A stretch of DNA of 64,000 nucleotides from a virus. The DNA is taken from the IMG/VR virus record IMGVR_UViG_3300029319_008653, positions 29,040-93,039 of that record. One strand, written 5' to 3'. How positions within the stretch are numbered: the stretch's first letter is position 1; each line of letters begins with the position of its first letter. Under the pieces are notes generated by a model that did no database searches, had not been told where the DNA came from, and saw only the letters and a list, made by a program, of their open reading frames with translations. Both the position numbers and the translations under genes were made by a program. This document shows positions 1 to 8,355 of this stretch, in pieces.

Positions 1-2
1 TA

Positions 3-482
3 AAGAAAAGATTAGAAGAGTCTACATTATGGGGTAAGTTTGGAGATAGAGAAGCTTTTACTTTTACGTTTATCAAAAATAATATTCCGGAAGACTTTAA
101 AGCATTTGTAACACAAAAACATAATGTATATCAATTTGTAGCTTTAAAGGTTAAAGAAGGAGGAGCTATCGAAGACCATATAGATGATGATTTTGCTGAA
201 AGCTTTAAAAAATATCAACCAGGTGCTATTGTAGGTTTACCTGAAACAACAGTATATTATGTCGATATTGATAATTCAATGAAAGGTGGTAATTTAATAG
301 TAGAGGGTGAAACTATTAAGCCTACAACCAATAAGGCTGTAATACTTTCACCTGGCTGTTCACATAAGGTATCTAATATGGAAGCTGGTTGCAACCCCCG
401 ACTAACAATTGTATGTGAAAAATATCGTATTTTAAGTAAGTTCTTACCGCATATAAAAACTCCAAATTATAAAAGCGGTTAA
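3..482 (+). CDS. 2OG-Fe(II) oxygenase superfamily protein, 5' partial
   Basis: The reading frame is open to the left edge of the window, so the start lies outside. The visible 159 residues carry a double-stranded beta-helix signature: an HxD pair (His59 and Asp61 of the visible part, in the string HIDDDF), a GGNLIVEG turn, a distal His121 (PGCSHKV) and Arg133, the expected 2-oxoglutarate contact. Enzymes of this fold couple oxidative decarboxylation of 2-oxoglutarate to hydroxylation of proteins, nucleic acids or small molecules; phage T4-likes often encode several. The substrate cannot be told. It precedes the glycan cassette on the same strand, with its own stop 38 bases before the next gene. 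Confidence 0.7.
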   Translation, partial: KKRLEESTLWGKFGDREAFTFTFIKNNIPEDFKAFVTQKHNVYQFVALKVKEGGAIEDHIDDDFAESFKKYQPGAIVGLPETTVYYVDIDNSMKGGNLIVEGETIKPTTNKAVILSPGCSHKVSNMEAGCNPRLTIVCEKYRILSKFLPHIKTPNYKSG

Positions 483-500
483 ATCTTGAATATTTAAAAG

Positions 501-513
501 TATATACTATAAT
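501..513 (+). promoter_or_regulatory. Promoter-like TATACTATAAT before the epimerase gene
   Basis: TATAAT at 508-513 ends 7 nt before the ATG at 521. This is the first of many genes in the window whose -10-like hexamer sits 6-7 nt before the start codon, placing the predicted transcription start at or next to the ATG. Confidence 0.45.
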
Positions 514-520
514 TGTAAGA

Positions 521-1426
521 ATGAAGATAGCTATAGTTGGCGGATCAGGATTTATCGGAAGACATACAGCCCAAGAATTAAGAGAACATGGGCACGATGT
601 AACTATTTTTGATAAAGTAGAGGGCGTAGATGCATTAGATATGGATAAGCTGTATTATGCATTTAAACGATCTTTACCGTTTGATGCTGTTTATATGTTT
701 GCTGCAATATCGGATAGTAAGGAAAACCTTACTGATATTCAGTATGCAGTTCATACTAACATAATGTGTTTAACTAATACTCTTAAAGTATGTGAGTGTT
801 TTAATATACCAAGAATAATATTTTCATCTACCGTATGGGTTTATAGTGTTTCGCAATCTGAGTATAATACTGAAGAGAATATGCTTCCTATTACTGAATC
901 TGATCATATATATACAACGTGTAAGTTAGCTTGTGAAAGTATAGTAAAAAATTATTGTGCTGTTAGAGATATTGATTATACTATTTTACGATATGGTATT
1001 GCGTATGGTCCAGATTGTCATCCTGATATGATTCTATCAAAATTTATAACTAATGCATTAAATGGTAAAAAGTTAATTATAACTGGTAATGGAGATACTT
1101 TTAGAAATTTTTTATACGTAACCGACCATGCTAGAGGTAATCGATTGGCTTTAGATGATGCAGCCCGAAATCAAATTATTAATCTAGAAGGCCCTGAGAA
1201 GGTAACTTTAAAAGAAGTAGCAGCACGTGTTAAAGAATTACATAGTAAAGATACTACTATTATTTTTACTAGCGAGAGACATGGAGATTATAAGGGTAAG
1301 CATGTAAGTAATTCTAAAGCTAAGTCATTATTAGACTGGGAACCGAAAGTATCATTTAAAGAAGGTTCAAAACAATTATATGAGTATATCAAAAAAAATA
1401 TTAATAGTAGCGCCGCATGCAGATGA
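521..1426 (+). CDS. NAD-dependent epimerase/dehydratase (extended SDR)
   Basis: The 301-residue protein has the Rossmann motif GGSGFIG at residues 7-13, a catalytic Ser near 102-103 (FSSTVWVY) and the YxxxK pair Tyr131/Lys135. That is the layout of nucleotide-sugar 4-epimerases, dehydratases and reductases such as GalE and RmlB relatives. These act on NDP-sugars in the cytoplasm with bound NAD(P). Its last 47 bases overlap the start of the next gene in another frame, and it opens a plus-strand cassette of sugar-modifying genes. Fold and family are clear; the exact sugar substrate is not. Confidence 0.85.
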   Translation: MKIAIVGGSGFIGRHTAQELREHGHDVTIFDKVEGVDALDMDKLYYAFKRSLPFDAVYMFAAISDSKENLTDIQYAVHTNIMCLTNTLKVCECFNIPRIIFSSTVWVYSVSQSEYNTEENMLPITESDHIYTTCKLACESIVKNYCAVRDIDYTILRYGIAYGPDCHPDMILSKFITNALNGKKLIITGNGDTFRNFLYVTDHARGNRLALDDAARNQIINLEGPEKVTLKEVAARVKELHSKDTTIIFTSERHGDYKGKHVSNSKAKSLLDWEPKVSFKEGSKQLYEYIKKNINSSAACR

Positions 1427-2009
1427 TGAAGTTCTTGGAGTAGGTGGTACTACATCTAAAATGCTTTCAGATGGTCATGACGTCCATTTAATTGTATGTT
1501 CAAAAAGATCTAATGATCTTAAAGAATATGAAGAAGCTATGGTACATTATACTAATTTTACTTGGTTAGAATTTAATGATGAAAGGTTAAATTTAGTAAA
1601 AAATCATCTATTAAAAGAAATAGAAAAAATTTATAATAAAGTACAGCCTGATATAGTTTTTATACCTAATAAAGATGATTTTAATTTAGATCATAAAGCT
1701 GTATATGAGGTATGTGAGATAGTATGTCGAAGATATCAAGAGTATCCTCCGGAGATGGTGTTAATGTATGAAGTACCATCATCGACCACTCAGTCTTTTG
1801 ATAACAACTTTAAATGTAATTATTATGTCTCTCTAACAGAAGAAGAAGTACAAAATAAAGCTAATATATTTTTAAAATATACAAATGAAATAAGAGAGTT
1901 TCCTAATCCTAGAAATAGTGAAGGTATTCATTTATATTCACGATTTAGAGGAATGGAATGTAGTGCACAATATGCTGAGGGCTTTAATTTAATATATAGT
2001 AAATTATAA
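1380..2009 (+). CDS. PIG-L/LmbE-family N-acetyl-sugar deacetylase
   Basis: Residues 12-17 (PHADDE) match the zinc-binding AHPDDE signature of the PIG-L family, followed by the glycine-rich VLGVGG and a downstream LDH (Asp104-His105) that supplies another metal-site residue. The length of 209 residues is normal for the family. These enzymes remove N-acetyl groups from GlcNAc-containing substrates such as GlcNAc-PI or GlcNAc-malate. The gene overlaps the upstream epimerase by 47 bases and touches the downstream aminotransferase (TAATG), so the three are probably translated together in one sugar pathway. The specific amino-sugar substrate is inferred only from context. Confidence 0.8.
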   Translation: MSISKKILIVAPHADDEVLGVGGTTSKMLSDGHDVHLIVCSKRSNDLKEYEEAMVHYTNFTWLEFNDERLNLVKNHLLKEIEKIYNKVQPDIVFIPNKDDFNLDHKAVYEVCEIVCRRYQEYPPEMVLMYEVPSSTTQSFDNNFKCNYYVSLTEEEVQNKANIFLKYTNEIREFPNPRNSEGIHLYSRFRGMECSAQYAEGFNLIYSKL

Positions 2010-2647
2010 TGGACACGGTTTGGGATAATGTTGATAAATTTGAGCATCTTATTGCAGATTATGCTGGTAGTAATTATGCAATAGCAGTTGATAGCTGTAC
2101 TAATGCTCTCTTTTTATCGTTAAAATATTGTAAAGATGTCTTAAAGTACAATGATGAGTTTGTTGAAATACCTAAACGTACTTATATTTCCGTACCAATG
2201 CAGGCTATACATGCAGGTTATAAGATAAAATTTTTAGATAAGTCGTGGTCTGGTGCTTATAAATTAGATAGCTTACCTATAGTTGATTCAGCCCAAAGAT
2301 TTTGCAGTCAAATGTATGAAGAAGATACTTTTTATTGTCTGTCATTTAATTATAAAAAAATACTTTCAACTGGTAAAGGAGGTATGATTTTAACTAACGA
2401 TGAATATGCAGCAGAGTGGTTTAAAAGAATGAGGTATGATGGAAGGCCCTCAATATATTATAATGATATGTTAAAAATGCCCGTAAAAGAAGTAGGCTAT
2501 CATATGTATATGACACCTGAACAAGCAGTAACCGGTATACAAAATTTTTATTCTTTAGATAAAAGTAGAGATAGTGATAGTTCTTGTAGTAAAGATTATA
2601 AAGTTGATCTATCTGCCTTAGAATGTTTTAAACATGATATTATTTGA
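2009..2647 (+). CDS. Short DegT/DnrJ/EryC1/StrS-type aminotransferase
   Basis: The N-terminal 180 residues resemble PLP-dependent sugar aminotransferases: SCTNALFLSL at 29-38 and the block SFNYKKILSTGKGGMILT, where Lys117 aligns with the PLP Schiff-base lysine. A motif like the family's EIQAAIG stretch follows (TPEQAVTGIQ). The protein ends at 212 residues, whereas the family is usually about 370, so the C-terminal domain is missing or replaced by a short polar tail. Either it is a compact phage version or a decayed one; the conserved lysine argues against simple decay. In related pathways these enzymes put an amino group on keto-sugars or keto-cyclitols. Confidence 0.7.
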   Translation: MDTVWDNVDKFEHLIADYAGSNYAIAVDSCTNALFLSLKYCKDVLKYNDEFVEIPKRTYISVPMQAIHAGYKIKFLDKSWSGAYKLDSLPIVDSAQRFCSQMYEEDTFYCLSFNYKKILSTGKGGMILTNDEYAAEWFKRMRYDGRPSIYYNDMLKMPVKEVGYHMYMTPEQAVTGIQNFYSLDKSRDSDSSCSKDYKVDLSALECFKHDII

Positions 2648-3599
2648 TACAATAAAATGTTTTACTAATTGTAAGACCTTATCAGCTGAGGCTAAAAATT
2701 ATGATAACTTTATAGATTTAGTAAGTTCAAAATATAAAAAAGAAACTCATAACTTTAAAACATACAGTAAGTTTACTATACGAAAAAATTCAATATTAGT
2801 AAATCAACGACAATATAATAAGCTTGCTGAAAGAGAAAATACCGGTAATTTAGAATGGCCAAATTTATTTGAATATAATGATCAATATAGTATAGTTACA
2901 GACGGTAAGTTTAAATTAAAAAATAAATTAATTTCATACCTATATAATATATCTGACTGTAAACCTCACAGTAAAGAATATACTAATCCGAATATAAGAT
3001 CTCTAGTTTTATATTTTAGAGATGGTAGTTTTGAAGAGTATAGAAATATGGGTAGAGAGTGTTACGGAGTAGATCACTATGAATTTCTAGCAATATATTA
3101 TTTTATAAAAAAATATATAGAAGATGGTAAAAGTAAGTTATTTAGCAATATTTTTATAGTTAGTCAAAATAATAAAATACCAAATTATTTTTATGATATA
3201 TTTCCAGATATTCAAATTAGAGAAGAATGGGCAGATAAGTTTATAATTAATACATCCATATTTGCAAATACAATTCATTTTTGTGGTAATCAATTACCAG
3301 AAAATTTTCTTTATAATATACCTATTGTATGTGAATCGTTTAGACAGCAGTATAAATTTATTAATAAAATAAAAAATAAAATATTTTTACCTTTCTTTTA
3401 TTATACTGGATGGGTAGAAGATGATATACATTATATTGATGATAAAGATTTTAATGAACATGCTATAACATATAAGGAAATATCAAAAAGTAAAACTCTT
3501 AAGAGTGAAAATACTACTGTAGAAAATATATATTTTTATCTTGGTAAAGCAATACAAGAATTAGAAAATAAACTTATAGCGGACGAAATATGCGAATAA
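2634..3599 (+). CDS. Unrecognised protein in glycan cassette, possibly a glycosyltransferase
   Basis: I do not recognise this 321-residue protein with confidence. It overlaps the aminotransferase before it by 14 bases and the reductase after it by 10, so it belongs to the same operon. The stretch SLVLYFRDGSF near residue 122, followed by a region that alternates hydrophobic strands and helices (NIFIVSQNNKIPNYF), loosely recalls the nucleotide-binding half of GT11/GT23-type fucosyltransferases, where a similar HIR-type motif is found. No DxD motif or membrane segment stands out. The glycosyltransferase suggestion is inference from weak pattern and context only. Confidence 0.5.
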   Translation: MILFDTIKCFTNCKTLSAEAKNYDNFIDLVSSKYKKETHNFKTYSKFTIRKNSILVNQRQYNKLAERENTGNLEWPNLFEYNDQYSIVTDGKFKLKNKLISYLYNISDCKPHSKEYTNPNIRSLVLYFRDGSFEEYRNMGRECYGVDHYEFLAIYYFIKKYIEDGKSKLFSNIFIVSQNNKIPNYFYDIFPDIQIREEWADKFIINTSIFANTIHFCGNQLPENFLYNIPIVCESFRQQYKFINKIKNKIFLPFFYYTGWVEDDIHYIDDKDFNEHAITYKEISKSKTLKSENTTVENIYFYLGKAIQELENKLIADEICE

Positions 3600-4423
3600 T
3601 AATTTTAGGTAATGGAAATGCAGGTAAGTTTTTATTTGATTATTTTTCAAATAGATTTGATAGTGTTATAAACTTAACCAGGAAAGATTTTGACGCTGTT
3701 AATATAGATACAAATAAATTTAAAAGTATAATTAAAGAAAATGATGTTGTAATAAACTGTGTTGGTATCTTAAAACCTAATATTAAAAAGGTAGGTGAAT
3801 TTACTACATATAAAATTAATGCTATTTTTCCGAATATAATTTATAATATATGTAAGTTTAACTCAGCGCATTTTATACATATTTGTTCTGATTGTGTTTA
3901 TAAAGGAGATGTAGGAAACTATTCTGAGGAAGTACCTCCTGATGCTACAGATATATATGCTCTTTCTAAAAGTATGGTTAATAGGGGTATAATTTTAAGA
4001 ACATCATTTATTGGCAGTAAAGGTGGTCTAATGAAGTGGGTTTTAGATAATAAAAATAAACAAATTGATGGTTATGAAAACTGTTTATGGAATGGTATTA
4101 CAACCTTAGAACTTGCTAAGCGTATAAAAGAAATAATAGAATATCAAAATTTTTGGACAGGTGTAAGGCATCTCCATAATCCTAAAACTATTAGTAAATA
4201 TGAGCTATGTTGTTTGATTAATAAAATTTATAATTTAAATATATCTATAAGAAACATTAAAGCTACTGAAATAGAAGGTACTAAAATTAATGGAGTATTA
4301 GATAGGTCTCTATCTACTAAATGTAATAATTGGATATCAAATAAAATACCTTGTATAGAGCAGCAAATAAAAGAGTTATATGAATTTGAAAGTAAACAGT
4401 CACAACGAATGGGATCAACTTGA
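3590..4423 (+). CDS. RmlD-like NAD(P)-dependent sugar reductase/epimerase
   Basis: The protein begins with a Rossmann strand and the glycine motif GNGNAG at residues 7-12, has INCVGILKP at 55-63 like the INxAA segment of RmlD-type reductases, and a Tyr123-x3-Lys127 pair (YALSK) after a HICSDCVYKG strand. This is the architecture of dTDP-4-dehydrorhamnose reductases, which reduce keto-deoxysugars made by dehydratases. Length 277 residues is typical. It overlaps the amidinotransferase gene downstream by 44 bases. The substrate is uncertain; a second SDR at the start of the cassette could be its partner. Confidence 0.75.
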   Translation: MRIIILGNGNAGKFLFDYFSNRFDSVINLTRKDFDAVNIDTNKFKSIIKENDVVINCVGILKPNIKKVGEFTTYKINAIFPNIIYNICKFNSAHFIHICSDCVYKGDVGNYSEEVPPDATDIYALSKSMVNRGIILRTSFIGSKGGLMKWVLDNKNKQIDGYENCLWNGITTLELAKRIKEIIEYQNFWTGVRHLHNPKTISKYELCCLINKIYNLNISIRNIKATEIEGTKINGVLDRSLSTKCNNWISNKIPCIEQQIKELYEFESKQSQRMGST

Positions 4424-5486
4424 AGAAGTTATAGTTGGCGACGGTTTTCCTACTACTCTACCTACATTAGATTATTCGTTTAAACTTTTCTTTCATGAAA
4501 ATATTAGAGATGATAATGGAGCGTATCAATATGGTGATGAATTTATTTCTAAAAGACATGTTGAAGAACATAAGGAGGATTTAGAAACATTTGTTAATAC
4601 TCTTAAGAATCTTAATATAATAGTTAAAAGACCTAAAGTACCAAAACGTTTAGAAACCGTTAAAACTCCATGGTTTGAAAGTAATAATCACCCAGCTCTA
4701 AACGTAAGAGATATGGCTATGGTAGTTGGTGATACTATTATTGAATCTCCTCCAACGTGTCGATATCGTTATTTTGAAAATGATTTTTTAAAACATTTAT
4801 TTTTAGAATATTTTAAGCAGGGAGGTAAATGGGTACAGGCACCTAAACCTTTAATGTTAGATAAAAGTTTTGATCTCTCTTGGATAGATGAAACAACGGG
4901 TGAGAGACAAGAATACGAAAAAATCCAAAAATCATCTCATTTTATGGAGTATGGTTTAGAAATTATGTTTGATACTGCAAACTGTATGAGACTTGGCAAG
5001 CATATTCTAATGAATGTAGGTAATAAAAATCAAGAGCTTGGTGCTAAGTGGTTACAGGATACTGTAGGAGATACATATAAAGTTATTACAACAACTATAG
5101 CTGATTCTCACATAGACTCTAGCTTTCTACCTCTAAGACCAGGGCTTGCTATTATTACTAAAGAGTATATAAGAGAAAAACTTCCTAAGGAATTACAAGA
5201 TTGGGATTTAATTTATATACCTATGCGTGAGAGAACTGAAGAAGAATTCTTAAAGCAAGGATTAAGGCTAGCGTCTCCTCGAATAGAATTAAATGTTTTA
5301 TCAATCTCTCCTGAATTAATTATATGTCATTCACAATATGAAAGTGAGTTAAATAAAGTTCTTAAAAAATATAATATAGAAGCTCTCGGTACTCCATTTA
5401 GACATTGTGAAATATTCGGAGGTGCACATCATTGTACTACGTTAGATATTAGAAGAAAAAGTAAACTGGAAAATTATTTTGAATAA
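4380..5486 (+). CDS. Amidinotransferase (glycine/inosamine amidinotransferase family, StrB-like)
   Basis: The protein belongs to the pentein-fold amidinotransferases, which move the amidino group of arginine onto an amine. All three members of the catalytic triad are visible: Asp198 in FDTANCMR, His244 in SHIDSSF and the nucleophile Cys352 in GGAHHCTTLDIRR, each matching the human AGAT blocks in order. The only in-frame ATG before the conserved NEWDQLEEVIVG start is at 4380, hence the overlap with the upstream gene. Family members make guanidinoacetate or, as StrB, guanidino-cyclitols. With a StrS-type aminotransferase, a deacetylase and SDRs alongside, a guanidino-sugar product is the more likely one here, but that is inference. 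Confidence 0.85.
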   Translation: MNLKVNSHNEWDQLEEVIVGDGFPTTLPTLDYSFKLFFHENIRDDNGAYQYGDEFISKRHVEEHKEDLETFVNTLKNLNIIVKRPKVPKRLETVKTPWFESNNHPALNVRDMAMVVGDTIIESPPTCRYRYFENDFLKHLFLEYFKQGGKWVQAPKPLMLDKSFDLSWIDETTGERQEYEKIQKSSHFMEYGLEIMFDTANCMRLGKHILMNVGNKNQELGAKWLQDTVGDTYKVITTTIADSHIDSSFLPLRPGLAIITKEYIREKLPKELQDWDLIYIPMRERTEEEFLKQGLRLASPRIELNVLSISPELIICHSQYESELNKVLKKYNIEALGTPFRHCEIFGGAHHCTTLDIRRKSKLENYFE

Positions 5487-6186
5487 AAACGCTATAACAT
5501 TTACATCCGATAGTAACTATATGAATTATACTATTAATTTATTAAAATCTATTGAAAAGAACTGCAAAGGTATAGAAGTTTATTACAGAGGGGTTAATAT
5601 TACGTCTGAAGAAGAATATGAATTAAATAAATTTGATATTAATTGTTGCAGAGATAAAAGAAATTTATCTACAAAGAGAGATTTAATAAAAAGTAAAGAT
5701 AATCAGTTATTAGTTAATAATAAACCTATTATTAGTCAAATACTCTATAGCGAAGCTATAGCTTATACGTGTCATAGTAGATTCAAAAATATTAGTTATC
5801 TATTAAAAAAAGGATATGATACTATTTTAGCATTAGATGCAGATAGTTATATTAATAAAAATATAGATAATCTTTTTGAAAATTATAAACAATATGACTT
5901 ATGCTCTATACCTGAAGGTAAAGATTTTTTTCGTAACGAGGGCCTACTTTTAATTAATAATAGTAAAAATATAAAAAGATTTTTTAAAGAAGTTGAGCGA
6001 TATCTCTTTAAGCAAGGTCATTTTAAAGAATGGGATAGTGATGGTTATATTATGGAGAAGCTGCAAAAAATATATAAATTAAATCTTGGTGCGTTAGACC
6101 CCCTCTATAAAAGTAAGCCGGATAAAAATGCATATATATGGTCAGGTGATGGGATTATAAAGCATGAAACAAATATTATCAAATAA
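5479..6186 (+). CDS. GT-A-type glycosyltransferase, first of three in tandem
   Basis: The gene uses a TTG start that overlaps the stop of the amidinotransferase gene. The 235-residue protein has the metal-binding DxD motif of GT-A glycosyltransferases in ILALDADSYINKNIDNLF (about residues 114-131) and ends with YIWSGDGIIKH, a loop shared with the next protein (YIWAGSGFNK). It is therefore a diverged paralogue of its downstream neighbour, which it overlaps by 23 bases. No signal peptide or membrane segment is seen, so it should act in the cytoplasm on a nucleotide-sugar donor. Donor and acceptor are unknown. Confidence 0.7.
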   Translation: MNKNAITFTSDSNYMNYTINLLKSIEKNCKGIEVYYRGVNITSEEEYELNKFDINCCRDKRNLSTKRDLIKSKDNQLLVNNKPIISQILYSEAIAYTCHSRFKNISYLLKKGYDTILALDADSYINKNIDNLFENYKQYDLCSIPEGKDFFRNEGLLLINNSKNIKRFFKEVERYLFKQGHFKEWDSDGYIMEKLQKIYKLNLGALDPLYKSKPDKNAYIWSGDGIIKHETNIIK

Positions 6187-7012
6187 AGAATTTATTTTTA
6201 CCTGTACAGCAGATAAAAACTATATTGATTTTATATATAGTTTATCAAGCAGTATAAATGCTAACTGTCCCGATATACCCCTACATATACGTTTAGTAAA
6301 TATTCATGAAAATGATAAACAAATAATATCTGCCGTTATTAAAGAAAGAAATAAAAATTCAATAATTGAATTTGATGATAAAATATTATCTAATAATAGA
6401 AAGTATTTTAGAAGTAAGGATGAACTTCTCTATGGTAAATCTATTAATGACTCATTAAAGATTAAAAGAAGTAGTAAAACATTTAAGAATGTAAATAATA
6501 ATTATTTTTTAATGAGTGAGCAGCAGTGCTATACATCGAATACAAGATTTAGAAATATTATTAAACTTTTAGAAGATGGCTATAATTACGTAATATATCT
6601 TGATGCAGATACTATTGTACGAAAAAATATTTACGATTTGAAAGATATTCTTATATCATATGATCTTACATGCAATATAAATGATTGTAAGAGATATTCA
6701 AATAATAAGTGTTGGGAGTTAAGCTTTTTAGGAGTAAAAAAATCTAATCGCTCTATTCACTTTATAAATCAATGTAAAAAATTAGCTGAAAATGATATGC
6801 TTGATTGGGATTCAGATCAAAACTCCATTGAAGAAATCTATTCTAATAATTTTAAAGATCTTACAGTTAATAGTAATATAAAATATATAGAGGATATAGG
6901 TCAGCTACATAATAAAGAGCATTTAACAGACAGCTATATATGGGCAGGAAGTGGTTTTAATAAAATAAACAATGATAAGTTTATAAATGAGTTAGAAAAA
7001 TATTATGAATAA
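6164..7012 (+). CDS. GT-A-type glycosyltransferase, second of three in tandem
   Basis: The 282-residue protein resembles the preceding one along its length: an N-terminal FTCTADKNYIDF strand, YVIYLDADTIVRKNI with the DxD metal motif near residues 147-149, DWDSDQNSIEEI, and a C-terminal YIWAGSGFNK. The similarity implies a tandem duplication followed by strong divergence. It overlaps genes on both sides (23 and 8 bases). The fold suggests transfer of a sugar from a nucleotide donor; the linkage is not predictable from sequence alone. Confidence 0.7.
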   Translation: MKQILSNKEFIFTCTADKNYIDFIYSLSSSINANCPDIPLHIRLVNIHENDKQIISAVIKERNKNSIIEFDDKILSNNRKYFRSKDELLYGKSINDSLKIKRSSKTFKNVNNNYFLMSEQQCYTSNTRFRNIIKLLEDGYNYVIYLDADTIVRKNIYDLKDILISYDLTCNINDCKRYSNNKCWELSFLGVKKSNRSIHFINQCKKLAENDMLDWDSDQNSIEEIYSNNFKDLTVNSNIKYIEDIGQLHNKEHLTDSYIWAGSGFNKINNDKFINELEKYYE

Positions 7013-7706
7013 TATTAATATATGTTATACAATTAATAATAATAAAAAATATATAGACCTAACTTTAGAATCTATATCTTCTATTAAAAAATTCTTTCGT
7101 TCTAAAAAGTATAGGTTAAATTTTTTTATTATAAGTGAAGATAAATTAAATGTACCTGATTATATTACTAATATTATATCACCTTATAAAGATATACCTC
7201 TTATGCATCAAAGAATTTATATATCTGAATTATTAAATGTAGATAGAGTTATTTTTCTTGATAGTGATACATATATAACTACCTGTTTATCTAAATTATG
7301 GGAAATAGATATGCAAGATAAAATTATTGGTATGTCTCCTCACTATCATATTAATACAATCAATGAATGTATAGAGTTGTTTGACATTAGAAATGAAGTA
7401 AAGGAGTATTCATTTTTATTTAAAGAGCAATATTTTAATGCAGGTGTAGTATTACTAGATTGTAAGAAGTGGATTAAAAATGATCTAACTAATATTTGTA
7501 AAGATTTTTTAAATATTATAAAAGATACAAAGCATTATAAAAATGAAGAGTTTACTTATAATATAGCTTTAAGAAATCATATACATGTGTTAGATGAGTT
7601 ATGGAATTATTTTCCTCGTTCTGATTTTAAACGTCCTAAAATTTTACATTATTATGGAATATATAACAAGGATAAACCTAAGCATAACGAAGTATATAGT
7701 GGTTAA
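7005..7706 (+). CDS. GT8-like glycosyltransferase, third of three in tandem
   Basis: Of the three tandem enzymes this one looks most like family GT8 (galactosyl/glucosyltransferases of LPS type): RIYISELLNVDRVIFLDSDT with the DxD metal motif, followed by YFNAGVVLLDCKKW, the typical FNAGVLLID block, and a C-terminal KILHYYG that recalls the KPW/HY donor-site motif. Length 233 residues is short but covers the catalytic domain. It closes the first glycan cassette, after which a late promoter starts the next gene. Cytoplasmic; donor probably UDP-hexose by family analogy. Confidence 0.75.
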   Translation: MNNINICYTINNNKKYIDLTLESISSIKKFFRSKKYRLNFFIISEDKLNVPDYITNIISPYKDIPLMHQRIYISELLNVDRVIFLDSDTYITTCLSKLWEIDMQDKIIGMSPHYHINTINECIELFDIRNEVKEYSFLFKEQYFNAGVVLLDCKKWIKNDLTNICKDFLNIIKDTKHYKNEEFTYNIALRNHIHVLDELWNYFPRSDFKRPKILHYYGIYNKDKPKHNEVYSG

Positions 7707-7719
7707 TTAAAACACGTTA

Positions 7720-7727
7720 TATAAATA
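7720..7727 (+). promoter_or_regulatory. T4-type late promoter TATAAATA
   Basis: An exact TATAAATA lies 5 nt before the ATG of the histone-like gene. In T4, where this octamer spans -13 to -6, transcription would begin at the A of the ATG. Confidence 0.6.
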
Positions 7728-7732
7728 ATTTT

Positions 7733-7930
7733 ATGAATGAAGAAATAGAATATAGTATTAAAGATCTAAGTGAAAACTTTGAACATTTTAATGTGGATGT
7801 AAGTAGTTTTCTTGAAAAAGGAAATAAATCTGCTGCTACTAGAGCACGTAAATCTTTATTAGAAATATCTAAGCTTTGTAAAGATATAAGAAAGCAAATT
7901 CAAGACATAAAGAACAGTAGCGAAGCATAA
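7733..7930 (+). CDS. Small histone H1-like (Hc1-type) DNA-binding protein
   Basis: The 65-residue protein has an acidic N-terminal half and the segment GNKSAATRARKSLLEISKL, which matches the core of the Hc1/H1-like family (ENGNKAAGTRARKxxLEIEKL) found in Bacteroidetes, Chlamydia and many marine viruses. Family members bind DNA without sequence specificity and help condense it. The usual lysine-rich tail is absent, so this is a core-only form, perhaps a helical-hairpin protein. It is driven by its own late promoter, which suggests a role in the virion or in late DNA packaging. Family recognition is from memory of the motif. Confidence 0.6.
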   Translation: MNEEIEYSIKDLSENFEHFNVDVSSFLEKGNKSAATRARKSLLEISKLCKDIRKQIQDIKNSSEA

Positions 7931-7938
7931 ATAATAAT

Positions 7939-8355
7939 GTGATTTCGTTTAAAATTTTTTATGAAAAAAATAAACCTCTAGGTTTAATAGAAACTATAAC
8001 TTTTGAGGAATTGGGGCCCATTGAAGCTAAAGTAGATAGCGGTAATGGTGCTTATAATGTGCTGCATGGTCTTAATATTATTGAAGATGATGGCCATGTA
8101 ACTTTCGATACTGTTAATAATAAAACTCTTAAGAAAAAATTAGTAGAACATATTGATATTAATATAGGTTCTGGAAATATAGAAAAAAGACCTGTAGTAA
8201 AATTTGATATCGAAATCGGAGATAAAAAATATCCAGGAACAAAGTTCTCTATTGGAGATAGAGAAGCTAACGAATATAAGATCTTAGTAGGTAAAGGTTT
8301 TATTGAAAAGCTTGGAGGTCTTATTGACGTTAACGCAGAAAATAATCTTGATTAA
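7939..8355 (+). CDS. Retropepsin-like/'ATP-dependent zinc protease' family protein (DUF785)
   Basis: The protein begins at a GTG 9 bases after the previous stop, preceded by CATAAATA. Residues around 30-42 read EAKVDSGNGAYNVLHG, the phage version of the AKVDTGARTSALHA active-site region of the family named after RimK-neighbouring proteases, now regarded as retropepsin-like aspartyl peptidases; Asp-Ser-Gly (DSG) replaces the usual DTG. The second half (KRPVVKFDIEIGDKKYPG and ILVGKGFIEKLGG) follows the family pattern RPVVKTxIxLG and MLLGRxFL. The N-terminus MISFKIFYEK resembles the capsid-targeting leaders seen elsewhere in the window but has no LxE cleavage site. Substrate unknown. Confidence 0.65.
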   Translation: MISFKIFYEKNKPLGLIETITFEELGPIEAKVDSGNGAYNVLHGLNIIEDDGHVTFDTVNNKTLKKKLVEHIDINIGSGNIEKRPVVKFDIEIGDKKYPGTKFSIGDREANEYKILVGKGFIEKLGGLIDVNAENNLD

